A DNA stretch of 44,995 bases from the NCBI GenBank assembly GCA_014377485.1, contig JACMPM010000022.1:1-44995 (forward strand), given 5' to 3'. The number at the start of each line of letters is the position of its first letter. Position 1 is the first letter of the stretch. Made by a program: the position numbers and the translations under genes. The notes under the pieces were generated by a model. It saw only the letters and a list, made by a program, of their open reading frames with translations, was not told where the DNA came from and did no database searches. The DNA comes from Bacteriovorax sp. (GTDB taxonomy: Bacteria > Bdellovibrionota > Bacteriovoracia > Bacteriovoracales > Bacteriovoracaceae). This document shows, piece by piece, positions 26,032 through 33,532 of this stretch.

Positions 26032-26982
26032 ATGACAACCTTAATAGCCGACGAGATAAGTCTGTTACCTAGTATCAATCAGTCTTATAAAACACTTTTT
26101 AATAGTTGTCTGAATAAATTTTTACCTTTTACTTTTGAAAGATTTCTACGCGTTTGCGATAGAAGAAGCGGTCAATTAATATTTTTCATATTTTATTATA
26201 AAGAACGTCAAAGACTGAGCAAGATAATAGTTAGAGCGTTCGAAAATAAACAGATTAATATTGATCCATTCCATGATTTTTCATATTTTCAAAGACGTTA
26301 TGCCAATTGTATAAGGGCCACTAACAAATTTAAAATGTTGCTCTTTCATCATTCTTTTTTACTCGATAAATATTCTGAAAATAGTAATATTAAAAAATTA
26401 AAATCAGGCATAACTATTTGGTCCAATAAAATTGAGAATAATTTAATACAAATTAATCTTCAATTACCAGAAAAAACGCATCAGGAAGGAGAACTCCTTT
26501 TAGTTTGTTCCTACAATTTAATAACTATTTTTTCTATGACTTTTACTATTTGTACTGGTCATCACTTAAGCGTGCCTTATGAAACAGTACTATATGTAGG
26601 AGGTGTGCAAGGTGAAAAAAATAGCAAAGATAAAATCCGAAATTTTGCCAAGCATAATAATGAAATTTCTCCGGTGGCCCTGCTGGTGCTTGCGACTCAA
26701 GCATTAAGGGTCGTATTCAAACTAGATATAATTGTCGGCATTTCTCTGAAGCATCATATTGTTTATGATAAAATTCAAGGCGTAGAAAACAACATTAAGA
26801 GTTATGATCATCTTTGGGAATCCTGTGGAGGTACTATAATTGACAATAAATTTTTTATACTTCCAATAAGTACAAAAGAATTGCCTATAACTTGCAAAAA
26901 TAGGACGCGCGCAAGACGCAGACGCCACAGAAAGTATGAGATAAAAAATGAAATGCTCACTACTCTTCAAGCTCTATTCTGA
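26032..26982 (+). CDS. DUF535 (VirK/YbjX-like) protein
   Basis: The protein has 316 residues with no signal peptide. The last 60 residues show the DUF535 ending: YDHLWESCGG, then a FFILP strand, then a basic RTRARRRRHRKYE helix. The middle has GVQGEKN and the conserved LVLATQALRVVF helix. VirK/YbjX relatives are linked to virulence and resistance to membrane-active peptides, but their biochemical activity is unknown. It stands alone in the element, between the recombinase terminator and a structured repeat. The family call is good for the C-terminus and weaker for the N-terminal third. Confidence 0.78.
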   Translation: MTTLIADEISLLPSINQSYKTLFNSCLNKFLPFTFERFLRVCDRRSGQLIFFIFYYKERQRLSKIIVRAFENKQINIDPFHDFSYFQRRYANCIRATNKFKMLLFHHSFLLDKYSENSNIKKLKSGITIWSNKIENNLIQINLQLPEKTHQEGELLLVCSYNLITIFSMTFTICTGHHLSVPYETVLYVGGVQGEKNSKDKIRNFAKHNNEISPVALLVLATQALRVVFKLDIIVGISLKHHIVYDKIQGVENNIKSYDHLWESCGGTIIDNKFFILPISTKELPITCKNRTRARRRRHRKYEIKNEMLTTLQALF

Positions 26983-27025
26983 TTGTAGAAAATGCCATTA
27001 CTTGCAAAAAAAGTGCTTCAATAAC

Positions 27026-27167
27026 TAATGGTTCCGGAAGGCCCTTGATTCACCATTCCTTTGTCATTCGGTTCATGGACTTGGCTCAACCGCTTGAAAA
27101 TTGAAAAGAAGGGCCCTTGGGAGCTAATGCGAAGACTTCGTATAAATATGCTCTGCCGGAACCATTT
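27026..27167. repeat. Structured 140-bp element, copy 1 (possible ncRNA or folded DNA site)
   Basis: Nested stems are P1 AATGGTTCCGG / CCGGAACCATT at the ends (11 bp), P2 GCCCTT / AAGGGC and P3 CGGTT / AACCG. The P3 loop has GGACTTG (27077-27083). The second copy at 29013-29152 has the same layout with different paired bases. It lies in the 274-base gap between convergent genes. Confidence 0.65.
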
Positions 27168-27256
27168 ATTTATAAATCAATACTTATGTCAATATTAACT
27201 CAATTTAATGTTTTGATTTGGAATAGACTTCTTTTTTTGTAAGACATTCAATTATT

Positions 27257-28594
27257 TTAAAGCATCGCTCGATTTTCACAATCGAGGAATTTTTGAAAGC
27301 GCTCTTTATCTTTAATATTGGCACTATTCATAAAATTTTGAATAGTCTTTCCTTCTTGCAGTAGTCGTAAATTAAATTCGTAATCGGCCAGCTTTTCATT
27401 TTGAGCACTGATTAATTTATTCCAGAGAGCTTCCACGTTTTTATAATTTTCTTTGGGATAAAACTCATATTTTTTGACAAAAATCGCGCGCTCACGCGCA
27501 TTTGTACTCAAAAGATCAGCAAGATTTTTTTGATTGCGAAGAAAGTAATTCTTAGCGCTCTTACTTTGTTTGCTGTAAGGAGCAGGAAGAAGATCGGGAT
27601 TGTTATTCATTAAATTTTGATAAAGAGCTGAGAAGGTTTTTAGAAAATTATCATAGGGAGCTGCACTTTTTATTGTACACATGCCAGAGAGCATACTATC
27701 AGTTTGCATTTTGATTTGGCTATCGGTATTAGCAAGAAAAGTATCCAAGGCCTTATCATTTTTCCAATTAATTCCTGAAATTGTCTCAAAAATATCCTGA
27801 GAATTGAGAAGAGATTTCTGCTTCATTTCCTTAAGTTTTAAATCGGCAAAAGAAAGTGAAGTGGTAAGTCCAGCCTGACGCTTTTGATTGCCAAGATCTC
27901 CTTTTTTTGCGCTGTAGTGAAACTCGCTCATGCTCGGAAATCGAGATAGATTCTTTTTCATGTCATTGGCAAATGATAGTCCAACAACTCCGTAGGCTCC
28001 AACGCTCTCACCACTCTTACTTGTGCTTAGCTCATGCATATTCCATGACATTCGTTCTCTGGAAGTAGAAGATCCACCACAAATATCAAAATGAGTTTCA
28101 AGATCATTGGCGATAATTGCTTCAGACATATTCGGCCAACAATTATTCGTTTGAAAAGTGATATGTGCCCCTTTAGGCAAATCTTCTTTCAAAGCACCCA
28201 TTAATTTTCCGTAAGTGCTGTATTCACCAAGTCCAGTTATAATATAAGAATCATTAATATTTTTTGCATTCGCTGAAGTTCCATGATCGGCAAAAGCAAA
28301 ATGATAATTAGTTCCAGGTTTATCATAGGGAGATCTCTTTAGAGTCTTTAATTTTTCAAAAAAACTTTTTTCCGAATCATTAGAAAAACTCAAAATTTCG
28401 CAGCCTGTCTTTTTTGCCTGAGATGTAATTAGAGAGGCTACATCGATGGAGATATCAGTCGCCTGACCTGGAAGCAATGATATCCAGCTTTTTGATCCGC
28501 CAAAAATAACAACGACACAATTTTCGGCCATTAGATTTGTTGAATGAAAAAGTATTAATAAAGAAAAGATTAATTGAATGACTATCTTCATCAT
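27257..28594 (-). CDS. Secreted caspase/legumain-like (clan CD) protease candidate
   Basis: The protein has 445 residues from the ATG at 28594, which overlaps the upstream stop (TAATG); the frame continues to a TTG. A signal peptide (about 1-23) leads to a short strand VVVIFGG. FAFADHGTS with His104-Gly105, and a hydrophobic strand ending in TNNC with Cys152, match the His-Gly and Cys positions of clan CD peptidases such as legumain, gingipain and caspase. The C-terminal 240 residues are helical and unrecognised. A cysteine-protease activity in the periplasm or outside the cell is an inference; the dyad is suggestive only. It is co-transcribed with the small secreted protein upstream. Confidence 0.6.
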   Translation of the reverse strand: MMKIVIQLIFSLLILFHSTNLMAENCVVVIFGGSKSWISLLPGQATDISIDVASLITSQAKKTGCEILSFSNDSEKSFFEKLKTLKRSPYDKPGTNYHFAFADHGTSANAKNINDSYIITGLGEYSTYGKLMGALKEDLPKGAHITFQTNNCWPNMSEAIIANDLETHFDICGGSSTSRERMSWNMHELSTSKSGESVGAYGVVGLSFANDMKKNLSRFPSMSEFHYSAKKGDLGNQKRQAGLTTSLSFADLKLKEMKQKSLLNSQDIFETISGINWKNDKALDTFLANTDSQIKMQTDSMLSGMCTIKSAAPYDNFLKTFSALYQNLMNNNPDLLPAPYSKQSKSAKNYFLRNQKNLADLLSTNARERAIFVKKYEFYPKENYKNVEALWNKLISAQNEKLADYEFNLRLLQEGKTIQNFMNSANIKDKERFQKFLDCENRAML

Positions 28595-28956
28595 TATTGG
28601 CAACTCTCTTCTGGATACGGGCCATCACTACTAGCAGTTATGGGCGCTGTACTGTCCCAAGGTTTTAACATTTTTAAATTTTTCAAACTAACTGCTTCGC
28701 AGTTTAGCTGACAGTCTTTTAAAACTTTAAAACAAAGGCGGTACTTAATTTGATGATTGAGCCCTTGAGGATTATTGAGGAATATAATCACTTCTTCATT
28801 GGCATTTCCTTCATTTATTTTAAAGAGAAAATGATTACCAATATGAAACCATCTTCCCTCTACGGCATAAATTTTTCCTCCCCTAAAAGATGAAAAGGGA
28901 GCTGCCCAAAGAGACATAGAGAGAAGCAAAATGAATGAAAAACGAGCAATCTTCAT
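28594..28956 (-). CDS. Small secreted protein, partner of the protease candidate
   Basis: The protein has 120 residues from the ATG at 28956, chosen because a signal peptide (about 1-18, ending at LWA) follows directly; a longer frame starts at 29004. The mature part is about 100 residues with three cysteines close together (CFKVLKDCQLNC) and one at the end, probably disulfide-bonded. It is not recognised. Its stop overlaps the protease start, so it may be an inhibitor, chaperone or substrate of that protein. Confidence 0.65.
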   Translation of the reverse strand: MKIARFSFILLLSMSLWAAPFSSFRGGKIYAVEGRWFHIGNHFLFKINEGNANEEVIIFLNNPQGLNHQIKYRLCFKVLKDCQLNCEAVSLKNLKMLKPWDSTAPITASSDGPYPEESCQ

Positions 28957-29012
28957 AAAAGAATTATAACTTAATTTTGCTATTTGAATCAAATTTAACG
29001 TCATATTGAAAT

Positions 29013-29152
29013 TAATGGTTTTAAGGAGGTATCCTTATATGAACTCTTTGCCTTCGATAACAAAAATGCCCTCATTAGGTTTTCAGGGACTTGACCTAAT
29101 CGTGGATCGAACCGCGAAGGCCAAGTGATCACAAGACCTTTCAGAACCATTA
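29013..29152. repeat. Structured 140-bp element, copy 2 (possible ncRNA or folded DNA site)
   Basis: P1 is TAATGGTT / AACCATTA, P2 GCCTTCG / CGAAGGC, P3 ATTAGGT / ACCTAAT. GGACTTG is again at the P3 loop (29087-29093). It has the same orientation and nearly the same length as copy 1. It sits between the divergent starts of the secreted partner and the 188-aa protein. Confidence 0.65.
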
Positions 29153-29230
29153 GTCATAGTCACAAGTTTTGATGACAGTCAGACTTGTCATTTGTTACAA
29201 TTAATTAAATTTAAATCAAAAGGATAATCG

Positions 29231-29797
29231 ATGAAGTTTGTAATCGTTGCGTTTTTGAATATTTTAACATCAATGAACGTATTCGCGGCTAAAGATACTT
29301 TTTCAAAAAGTGAGATAGTTTACCCTCTCGGCAAACAAGAAATTGTTAAATTTCTTAATCTCTTAAAAGATCCCATAAATCAAAAAGTTACGAATCTTCA
29401 AAATGCGCCAGTTACATTTCAAGAAATTCCGCAAGAAGGCAGTGCCGTATTTTCTATAGGGCCTGAGTCATATTTACTTTATTTGAATGACCTAAATAAT
29501 GACGGGAATAAAGAATATCTTTTAACGTATTTACATTCTGGTTCTGGAGATTATAGCGGAATAGAAGGTGCATATACTATTAATAATGGCAAAGTAACTT
29601 CTTTAAACTTGGATAAGATTATTGTTAAAAATCTTTTTCCAAATGGCGATATGTCTAGGTTTCATTCTTATCTGGCTAAACCTTTTGTCGTTCGAGTTGA
29701 CAGAAAAATTTATTTAAGGTTTCAAGATCAACCTTCAGCTAAAAATATCTTCACCTATTTCTGGCATGAATCAGAATTTAAAAAAATAGATTTATAA
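29231..29797 (+). CDS. Secreted protein with a calcium-loop-like motif
   Basis: The protein has 188 residues with a signal peptide (about 1-19). LNDLNNDGNKEYLL near residues 93-106 matches the DxNxDG calcium-binding loop seen in EF-hand, dockerin and FG-GAP-like repeats. The remainder is beta-rich. No family is assigned. AAAGGA lies eight bases before the ATG, and a strong terminator follows 50 bases after the stop, so it is a single-gene transcript. Confidence 0.7.
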   Translation: MKFVIVAFLNILTSMNVFAAKDTFSKSEIVYPLGKQEIVKFLNLLKDPINQKVTNLQNAPVTFQEIPQEGSAVFSIGPESYLLYLNDLNNDGNKEYLLTYLHSGSGDYSGIEGAYTINNGKVTSLNLDKIIVKNLFPNGDMSRFHSYLAKPFVVRVDRKIYLRFQDQPSAKNIFTYFWHESEFKKIDL

Positions 29798-29847
29798 CAC
29801 TAGCTTCATAATCAAAATTCGATTCGAATGGCGAAGACTAAAATATC

Positions 29848-29866
29848 ATCCCCGCTTGACGGGGAT
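29848..29866 (+). terminator. Rho-independent terminator
   Basis: A 7-bp stem ATCCCCG / CGGGGAT with a 5-base loop is followed by TTTTTATTTTC. Confidence 0.9.
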
Positions 29867-29897
29867 TTTTTATTTTCATGTCGAAACTCTTTGTCTT

Positions 29898-30467
29898 TTA
29901 ATTTCTCAAAACCCGGTCTTCAATCTTGGCTCTGGCAATATAAAGCCCAACTGAAATAATCCAAATAATGACATTGTTAGGGTTAAGAAAAATGAACCCA
30001 AATTCAGAAATAACATAACCAGAGTACATGGGGTGACGGATATAATGGTAAAGCCCAGTACGAACAACGCCTCTATTAGCCGGAGAAACGCCAAACGCCA
30101 CACCCAAATCAAAAAGCGATAGTGTTGAGATGGTAAAACCAATAATGGCCAGTAAAGAGCTAACTAAACTCGCTTGTGGCAACGAATGGTAAGAATTAAG
30201 ATAAATAAGTGGACACGCACTAGAAACATAAGCAAGTAGCTCGCCCGGTCTCGAATCAGTTTTTCCCTTACTCGGCTTTCTTGAAATCAAAAACCAAGAT
30301 GCTGCTAAATCCCGTACAACAAGCAACGCAAAAAAAATGAGTCCAGATGTGTACCATCTATGTCCCGCAATCAGAGCAAAGATAAACATAACACCAGAAC
30401 CGATCCATCCAGAATAATCGGCCCTGTAATGATTAATTGAGCCAATGAGTTTAGATTCCCGGACCAT
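29898..30467 (-). CDS. Isoprenylcysteine carboxyl methyltransferase-family membrane protein
   Basis: The protein has 189 residues from the ATG at 30467, with AAAGG upstream; a GTG at 30503 is also in frame. There are four to five membrane segments. The C-terminal part has GLYHYIRHPMYSGYVISEFG, the hallmark of the ICMT/PEMT methyltransferases that use S-adenosylmethionine at the membrane. Bacterial members methylate small lipids or polyketides; the substrate here is unknown. It overlaps the small secreted peptide gene and follows the truncated hydrolase. Confidence 0.85.
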   Translation of the reverse strand: MVRESKLIGSINHYRADYSGWIGSGVMFIFALIAGHRWYTSGLIFFALLVVRDLAASWFLISRKPSKGKTDSRPGELLAYVSSACPLIYLNSYHSLPQASLVSSLLAIIGFTISTLSLFDLGVAFGVSPANRGVVRTGLYHYIRHPMYSGYVISEFGFIFLNPNNVIIWIISVGLYIARAKIEDRVLRN

Positions 30468-30588
30468 CAGTACCTTTAGAAGTAGAGGAATCTGAACTCT
30501 CACCCGTTTTTACTTTTGCCAATGCAATAGTTTGGACTAAAGCACCGAGTGCTAAAACAACTACCAAAATTTTAAAAATACGTTTCAT
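30451..30588 (-). CDS. Small secreted or membrane peptide (45 aa)
   Basis: The frame begins with ATG behind TAAGGA at good spacing. Residues 1-24 form a signal peptide or membrane helix (lysine/arginine start, then VVVLALGALV), followed by a short Ser/Thr/Gly-rich tail. Its end overlaps the methyltransferase start by 17 bases. It is not recognised; coupling to the methyltransferase is likely. Confidence 0.55.
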   Translation of the reverse strand: MKRIFKILVVVLALGALVQTIALAKVKTGESSDSSTSKGTDGPGI

Positions 30589-30597
30589 CTATTTTCC

Positions 30598-31170
30598 TTA
30601 AGTTTTTTGTCGCATAAAATCCTCGATCAATCCGGCGACAGATTCAGGCTGATCGAAGGTCACAAAGTGACTAGCATAATTAACACTTATAAAATTAAAT
30701 CCACCTGCAATTGCATCTTCTTTTAAAATTGCTTCAGGTAGCATTCCATCTCGTTTTCCAGAAACGAACAATTTCTTTGTTTCGTCTTTTTTCAAAAGAG
30801 GAAGTAGGGACTCTTTTTGAATAGCATCTGATCGGTTTGCTAAGAAAAAATGAGCAGAGACTTTATCATTCAAAAGCAAATCTTTTCCTTCTGGATTGAT
30901 AAAATAAAGTTCGCCATATTCTGAAAACCATTTAGCAAGCGACTTATCATCTTGCAATTTTTCCCATTCAATCTCAGCCTCAGAAAGAGCATGTGATTTT
31001 TTTGCAGTATAATTTTTCGAAGCAGCTAAAAGCGACTTTTCCGAAAAAGGAGTAGCAATGCAAATAACTCCATCAAGTTTTATTTTTAATGAAAGATCAG
31101 CGGCAAAAAAACCACCATAAGAATGTCCAAGGACAAACTTAGGGCCATCAATCGCTAAAATCTCTTTCGC
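30598..31170 (-). pseudogene. Alpha/beta hydrolase, 5'-truncated
   Basis: The surviving 190 residues include the nucleophile elbow FVLGHSYGG, an acidic loop near SGKRDGMLPE and the catalytic His in NYASHFVTFDQPE. The first 60-80 residues of the fold, including the oxyanion HG motif, are absent because the frame runs at about 31165 into antisense tyrosine-recombinase sequence. An ATG at 31227 keeps the frame open but encodes recombinase antisense. It is probably nonfunctional. It lies 9 bases from the small peptide gene. Confidence 0.65.
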
Positions 31171-31443
31171 GTTCCTTATACTGGAACACATATTCTTCGT
31201 CATGGGATGGCAAAGCTGGCAAGGCAAGTTGGTGGAGGTCTAGATGCGGTCATGGCAATGACTGGACACAAAGATATTAAGCTCGCCGATCACTATTCAA
31301 AATGCAACGAAGATGACCAAAGAATGTTCTCAGAAAAAATTATGGATCACATTAGAAATGTTTTCAGGGAAAGTGATCAAGGCCATGCCACCTTTAGCAA
31401 CGTTGTTTCACTAAAAGAATTTAAAAATTCGGTGAATAATTGA
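31165..31443 (+). pseudogene. Tyrosine recombinase (integrase), C-terminal stub
   Basis: About 92 codons remain. HILRHG holds the catalytic His-x-x-Arg, MTGHKDIKL holds the second His, and DHYSK the nucleophilic Tyr. The N-terminal DNA-binding part and the first catalytic Arg are missing. The upstream boundary meets the truncated hydrolase. Its stop is 80 bases from the right core in mutM, the usual place for an integrase gene. Confidence 0.8.
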
Positions 31444-31448
31444 TTTTA

Positions 31449-31472
31449 AGGATGGCATTGGATGGCATGAGA
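31449..31472 (+). repeat. Right copy of the short repeat near the element ends
   Basis: AGGATGGCATTGGATGGC then ATGAGA; partner of 25051-25073. Confidence 0.5.
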
Positions 31473-31498
31473 GCATTTTTTGTTGTATCATGTGAATC

Positions 31499-31541
31499 AA
31501 TTTAACAAGTTAGGTGTCCCATCCCAGAACTACCCGAAGTC
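31499..31541 (+). repeat. Right end of the element (attR-like) at the mutM start
   Basis: AATTTAACAAG and then the core GAACTACCCGA (31527-31537) repeat the left end imperfectly. In the position of the mutM ATG the sequence reads ATC (31521-31523). Confidence 0.75.
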
Positions 31542-32339
31542 GAAACAATTAAATCTCAACTCTCCAACTTTCTCCCTCTCGAGATAAGCAGCATCACGTT
31601 CTCTGACAAAACCACCCGCCTCATAAAACAAAAAGATTTCACACCTTCATCAGGCGAAACTATCACCAACTTTTCCCGCAAAGGAAAATTTCTCATTATA
31701 AAATTTGCTAACCCAGATCACTTCATTATCTCTCACCTCGGCATGTCCGGTTCATGGAGAATAAGCGATTCCAAACTTGATCTTGTTGCCGGCAAACACG
31801 CACATATCGTAATCGTGACTGATAAAAAAGTTTTAAGTTATGTAGACCCACGCCGTTTCGGCCATATTTATTTTTTGAGTAAAAAAAACTTCGACCAAAA
31901 AATTAATTCCTATCCAATGGATATTAGCGAGCCTGGTTTCGATGCTAACCACATCAAAGCTATATTTGAGAATCAACCCAATAAAGTTTTAAAAACATTC
32001 CTCCTCGATCAAAAAAAATTCTCAGGAGTTGGAAATTATATCGCAAGCGAAATCTGTGCCAGAGCAAAACTTCTTCCCACCAGAATCGTAAACACTCTCT
32101 CCAAAAAAGACTGCTCAAATATCAAAGCAGCAATTGACCTCATTATTTTTGGCGCAGTTAAAACTCAAGGAACAACTTTTGGTGGTGGCTATCGAGATGC
32201 CTTCGGGGAAAAAGGTGAAGGTGTTCAACACCTGGTCGTCTTCCATCAAAAAATCTGTCAGATGTGTAAAAAAACGAATGTTGTTAAAACTGTTCTTGGC
32301 GGGAGAGGTACATATCATTGTCCCCTCTGCCAAAAATAA
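31521..32339 (+). CDS. mutM: Formamidopyrimidine-DNA glycosylase, start codon lost
   Basis: The frame encodes a full MutM: PELPEVET at the N-terminus (Pro is the catalytic nucleophile, Glu next), HLGMSGSW, a YVDPRRFGH loop, SGVGNYIASE, and a C-terminal zinc finger with CQMC and CPLC. Translation from 31521 would give the normal 272 residues. The codon before PELPE is ATC, and no ATG, GTG or TTG precedes it in frame back to a stop six codons upstream. The next Met at 31743 would remove the active site. Either ATC is used or the gene is silent. The enzyme removes oxidised purines from DNA. Confidence 0.88.
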   Translation: MPELPEVETIKSQLSNFLPLEISSITFSDKTTRLIKQKDFTPSSGETITNFSRKGKFLIIKFANPDHFIISHLGMSGSWRISDSKLDLVAGKHAHIVIVTDKKVLSYVDPRRFGHIYFLSKKNFDQKINSYPMDISEPGFDANHIKAIFENQPNKVLKTFLLDQKKFSGVGNYIASEICARAKLLPTRIVNTLSKKDCSNIKAAIDLIIFGAVKTQGTTFGGGYRDAFGEKGEGVQHLVVFHQKICQMCKKTNVVKTVLGGRGTYHCPLCQK

Positions 32340-32343
32340 ATAA

Positions 32344-33420
32344 TTAAAATCTCAATTTTTCCCAATAACTTTTTGGATCATCTCCACTAGTCGCGTCTAG
32401 CCTGTCCATAAGATCGCTTTGGGCCTCGGGAGATAGTTTTGTTTCTTCGATCACACGTATCGCATCATCTGCTCGTCCCTGAAACCCTAATGCTTTTACG
32501 AGGTAAAAGTAACCCGTTGGCGAATTAGGAAATTGCTCGATAAAACTATCGGCATTTTCTATAACTGAATCGTAATCATTTTTTGCTATTAATCTTAAAA
32601 ATGGAATCTCGACAACATCCTCATTGAGATAGACTGGCTCCAAAGCTCCGTTGTTAATATTATTTTGAAGACTTTCTAAATTCAAAGCAGAGACCACTTC
32701 TCTATTGATCAATTGTTGATTTTGATTTTGAAGCGCTTCATACTCAGGAGAGCTTCTATCTACGGCAGAACTCTGCGTAGAGATTTCGTCCCTTAGAATT
32801 GAAATATCATCGAGTGTATTTTCAAGTGCCATTAATTGATTATTAGTCGAGGCGATCAATGCAGCTTCTCTTCTCGCAGTATTGTCATTGGCAACTTCAA
32901 ATCCGGCCATATTGTCTAAAACCTTATTAATTTCGTAGTCGTCAATGCTTTGATCGAATTTACTTTCTTTAACGAGCAATGAAATTAATTTCGCCTTATA
33001 GGCCGAATAACTAGCAGGCTCTCTGGAAATAATTTCGTCAGCTATCTCAATATTTTTATCAACTGTCGCCAGGTCAAGACTTTTAAGATTTTGCATATTT
33101 TTAGTTAAGCTTTTTGAAAGCTGCTCGGTGCTTTGTTCTATAATTGGAATTTCATTAACTAATTTTGCGACGGGAATTAAGGTTGGAGCAGGCGTAGGTG
33201 TGAGAGTTTTCTTATTTATTGTCTCTATTGATTGTTGAGTCAGCCGGCTCCATGGAAGAGGAGTTTTTTTAGTTTTATTGAGTGTGATAATTTTAATTCT
33301 TAGCGCACTGTTCTCTTTTTTTTGAGTGGAGTAATACTTTAAACCAAAACCTGATACGACTAAAATAAATAGAATAATTATGTAGAGAATATTTCGGTTA
33401 TACACATGCTCTTTTGTCAC
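32344..33420 (-). CDS. Membrane-anchored periplasmic protein with a C-terminal TPR-like region
   Basis: The protein has 358 residues. A single membrane segment (about 10-30) is followed by a Thr/Pro-rich linker (around residue 75) and a long helical region rich in Asn/Gln/Ser. The C-terminal 80 residues look like two TPR units (DYDSVIENADSFIEQFPNSP and GRADDAIRVIEE). It is probably periplasmic. Five bases separate its stop from the mutM stop. It is not recognised beyond this. Confidence 0.72.
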   Translation of the reverse strand: MTKEHVYNRNILYIIILFILVVSGFGLKYYSTQKKENSALRIKIITLNKTKKTPLPWSRLTQQSIETINKKTLTPTPAPTLIPVAKLVNEIPIIEQSTEQLSKSLTKNMQNLKSLDLATVDKNIEIADEIISREPASYSAYKAKLISLLVKESKFDQSIDDYEINKVLDNMAGFEVANDNTARREAALIASTNNQLMALENTLDDISILRDEISTQSSAVDRSSPEYEALQNQNQQLINREVVSALNLESLQNNINNGALEPVYLNEDVVEIPFLRLIAKNDYDSVIENADSFIEQFPNSPTGYFYLVKALGFQGRADDAIRVIEETKLSPEAQSDLMDRLDATSGDDPKSYWEKLRF

Positions 33421-33532
33421 TAGTCCTTCCTCGCAAAGAGGTTGTTTTAAGACATGTATAGAATATCAAATGTATTTTTGATTGGCTAAAATCCAGCGAC
33501 GAGCTCCATGTTCATAGATAAAAGCTATATCA

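Larger units (their letters stand above)
24921..31537. mobile_element. 6.6-kb integrated element inserted in the 5' end of mutM
   Basis: The bounds are the identical 11-base cores within longer imperfect direct repeats. The left flank keeps the mutM start codon and first codons; the right flank carries the rest of mutM. Cargo includes a serine recombinase, a DUF535 protein, a candidate protease with a secreted partner, a secreted protein, a methyltransferase, a 5'-truncated hydrolase and a C-terminal tyrosine-recombinase stub beside the right end. An integrase gene abutting an att site is typical of integrative elements; here it is broken, so the element is probably immobile. Confidence 0.7.

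Noticed and set aside
29099-29112. GGTTCGATCC, a tRNA T-arm-like sequence on the minus strand inside structured element 2.
   Set aside because: No acceptor stem, anticodon arm or D arm can be built around it, and copy 1 of the element lacks the sequence. No tRNA or rRNA gene is seen in the window.
27026-29152. Structured elements as integron attC sites.
   Set aside because: The outer boxes do not match the RYYYAAC / GTTRRRY pair (the GTT and AAC are in the opposite order), and no integron integrase is present.
31743-32339. MutM starting at the internal ATG at 31743.
   Set aside because: It would remove the catalytic Pro and Glu and the N-terminal half of the fold; the frame upstream is clearly MutM coding.
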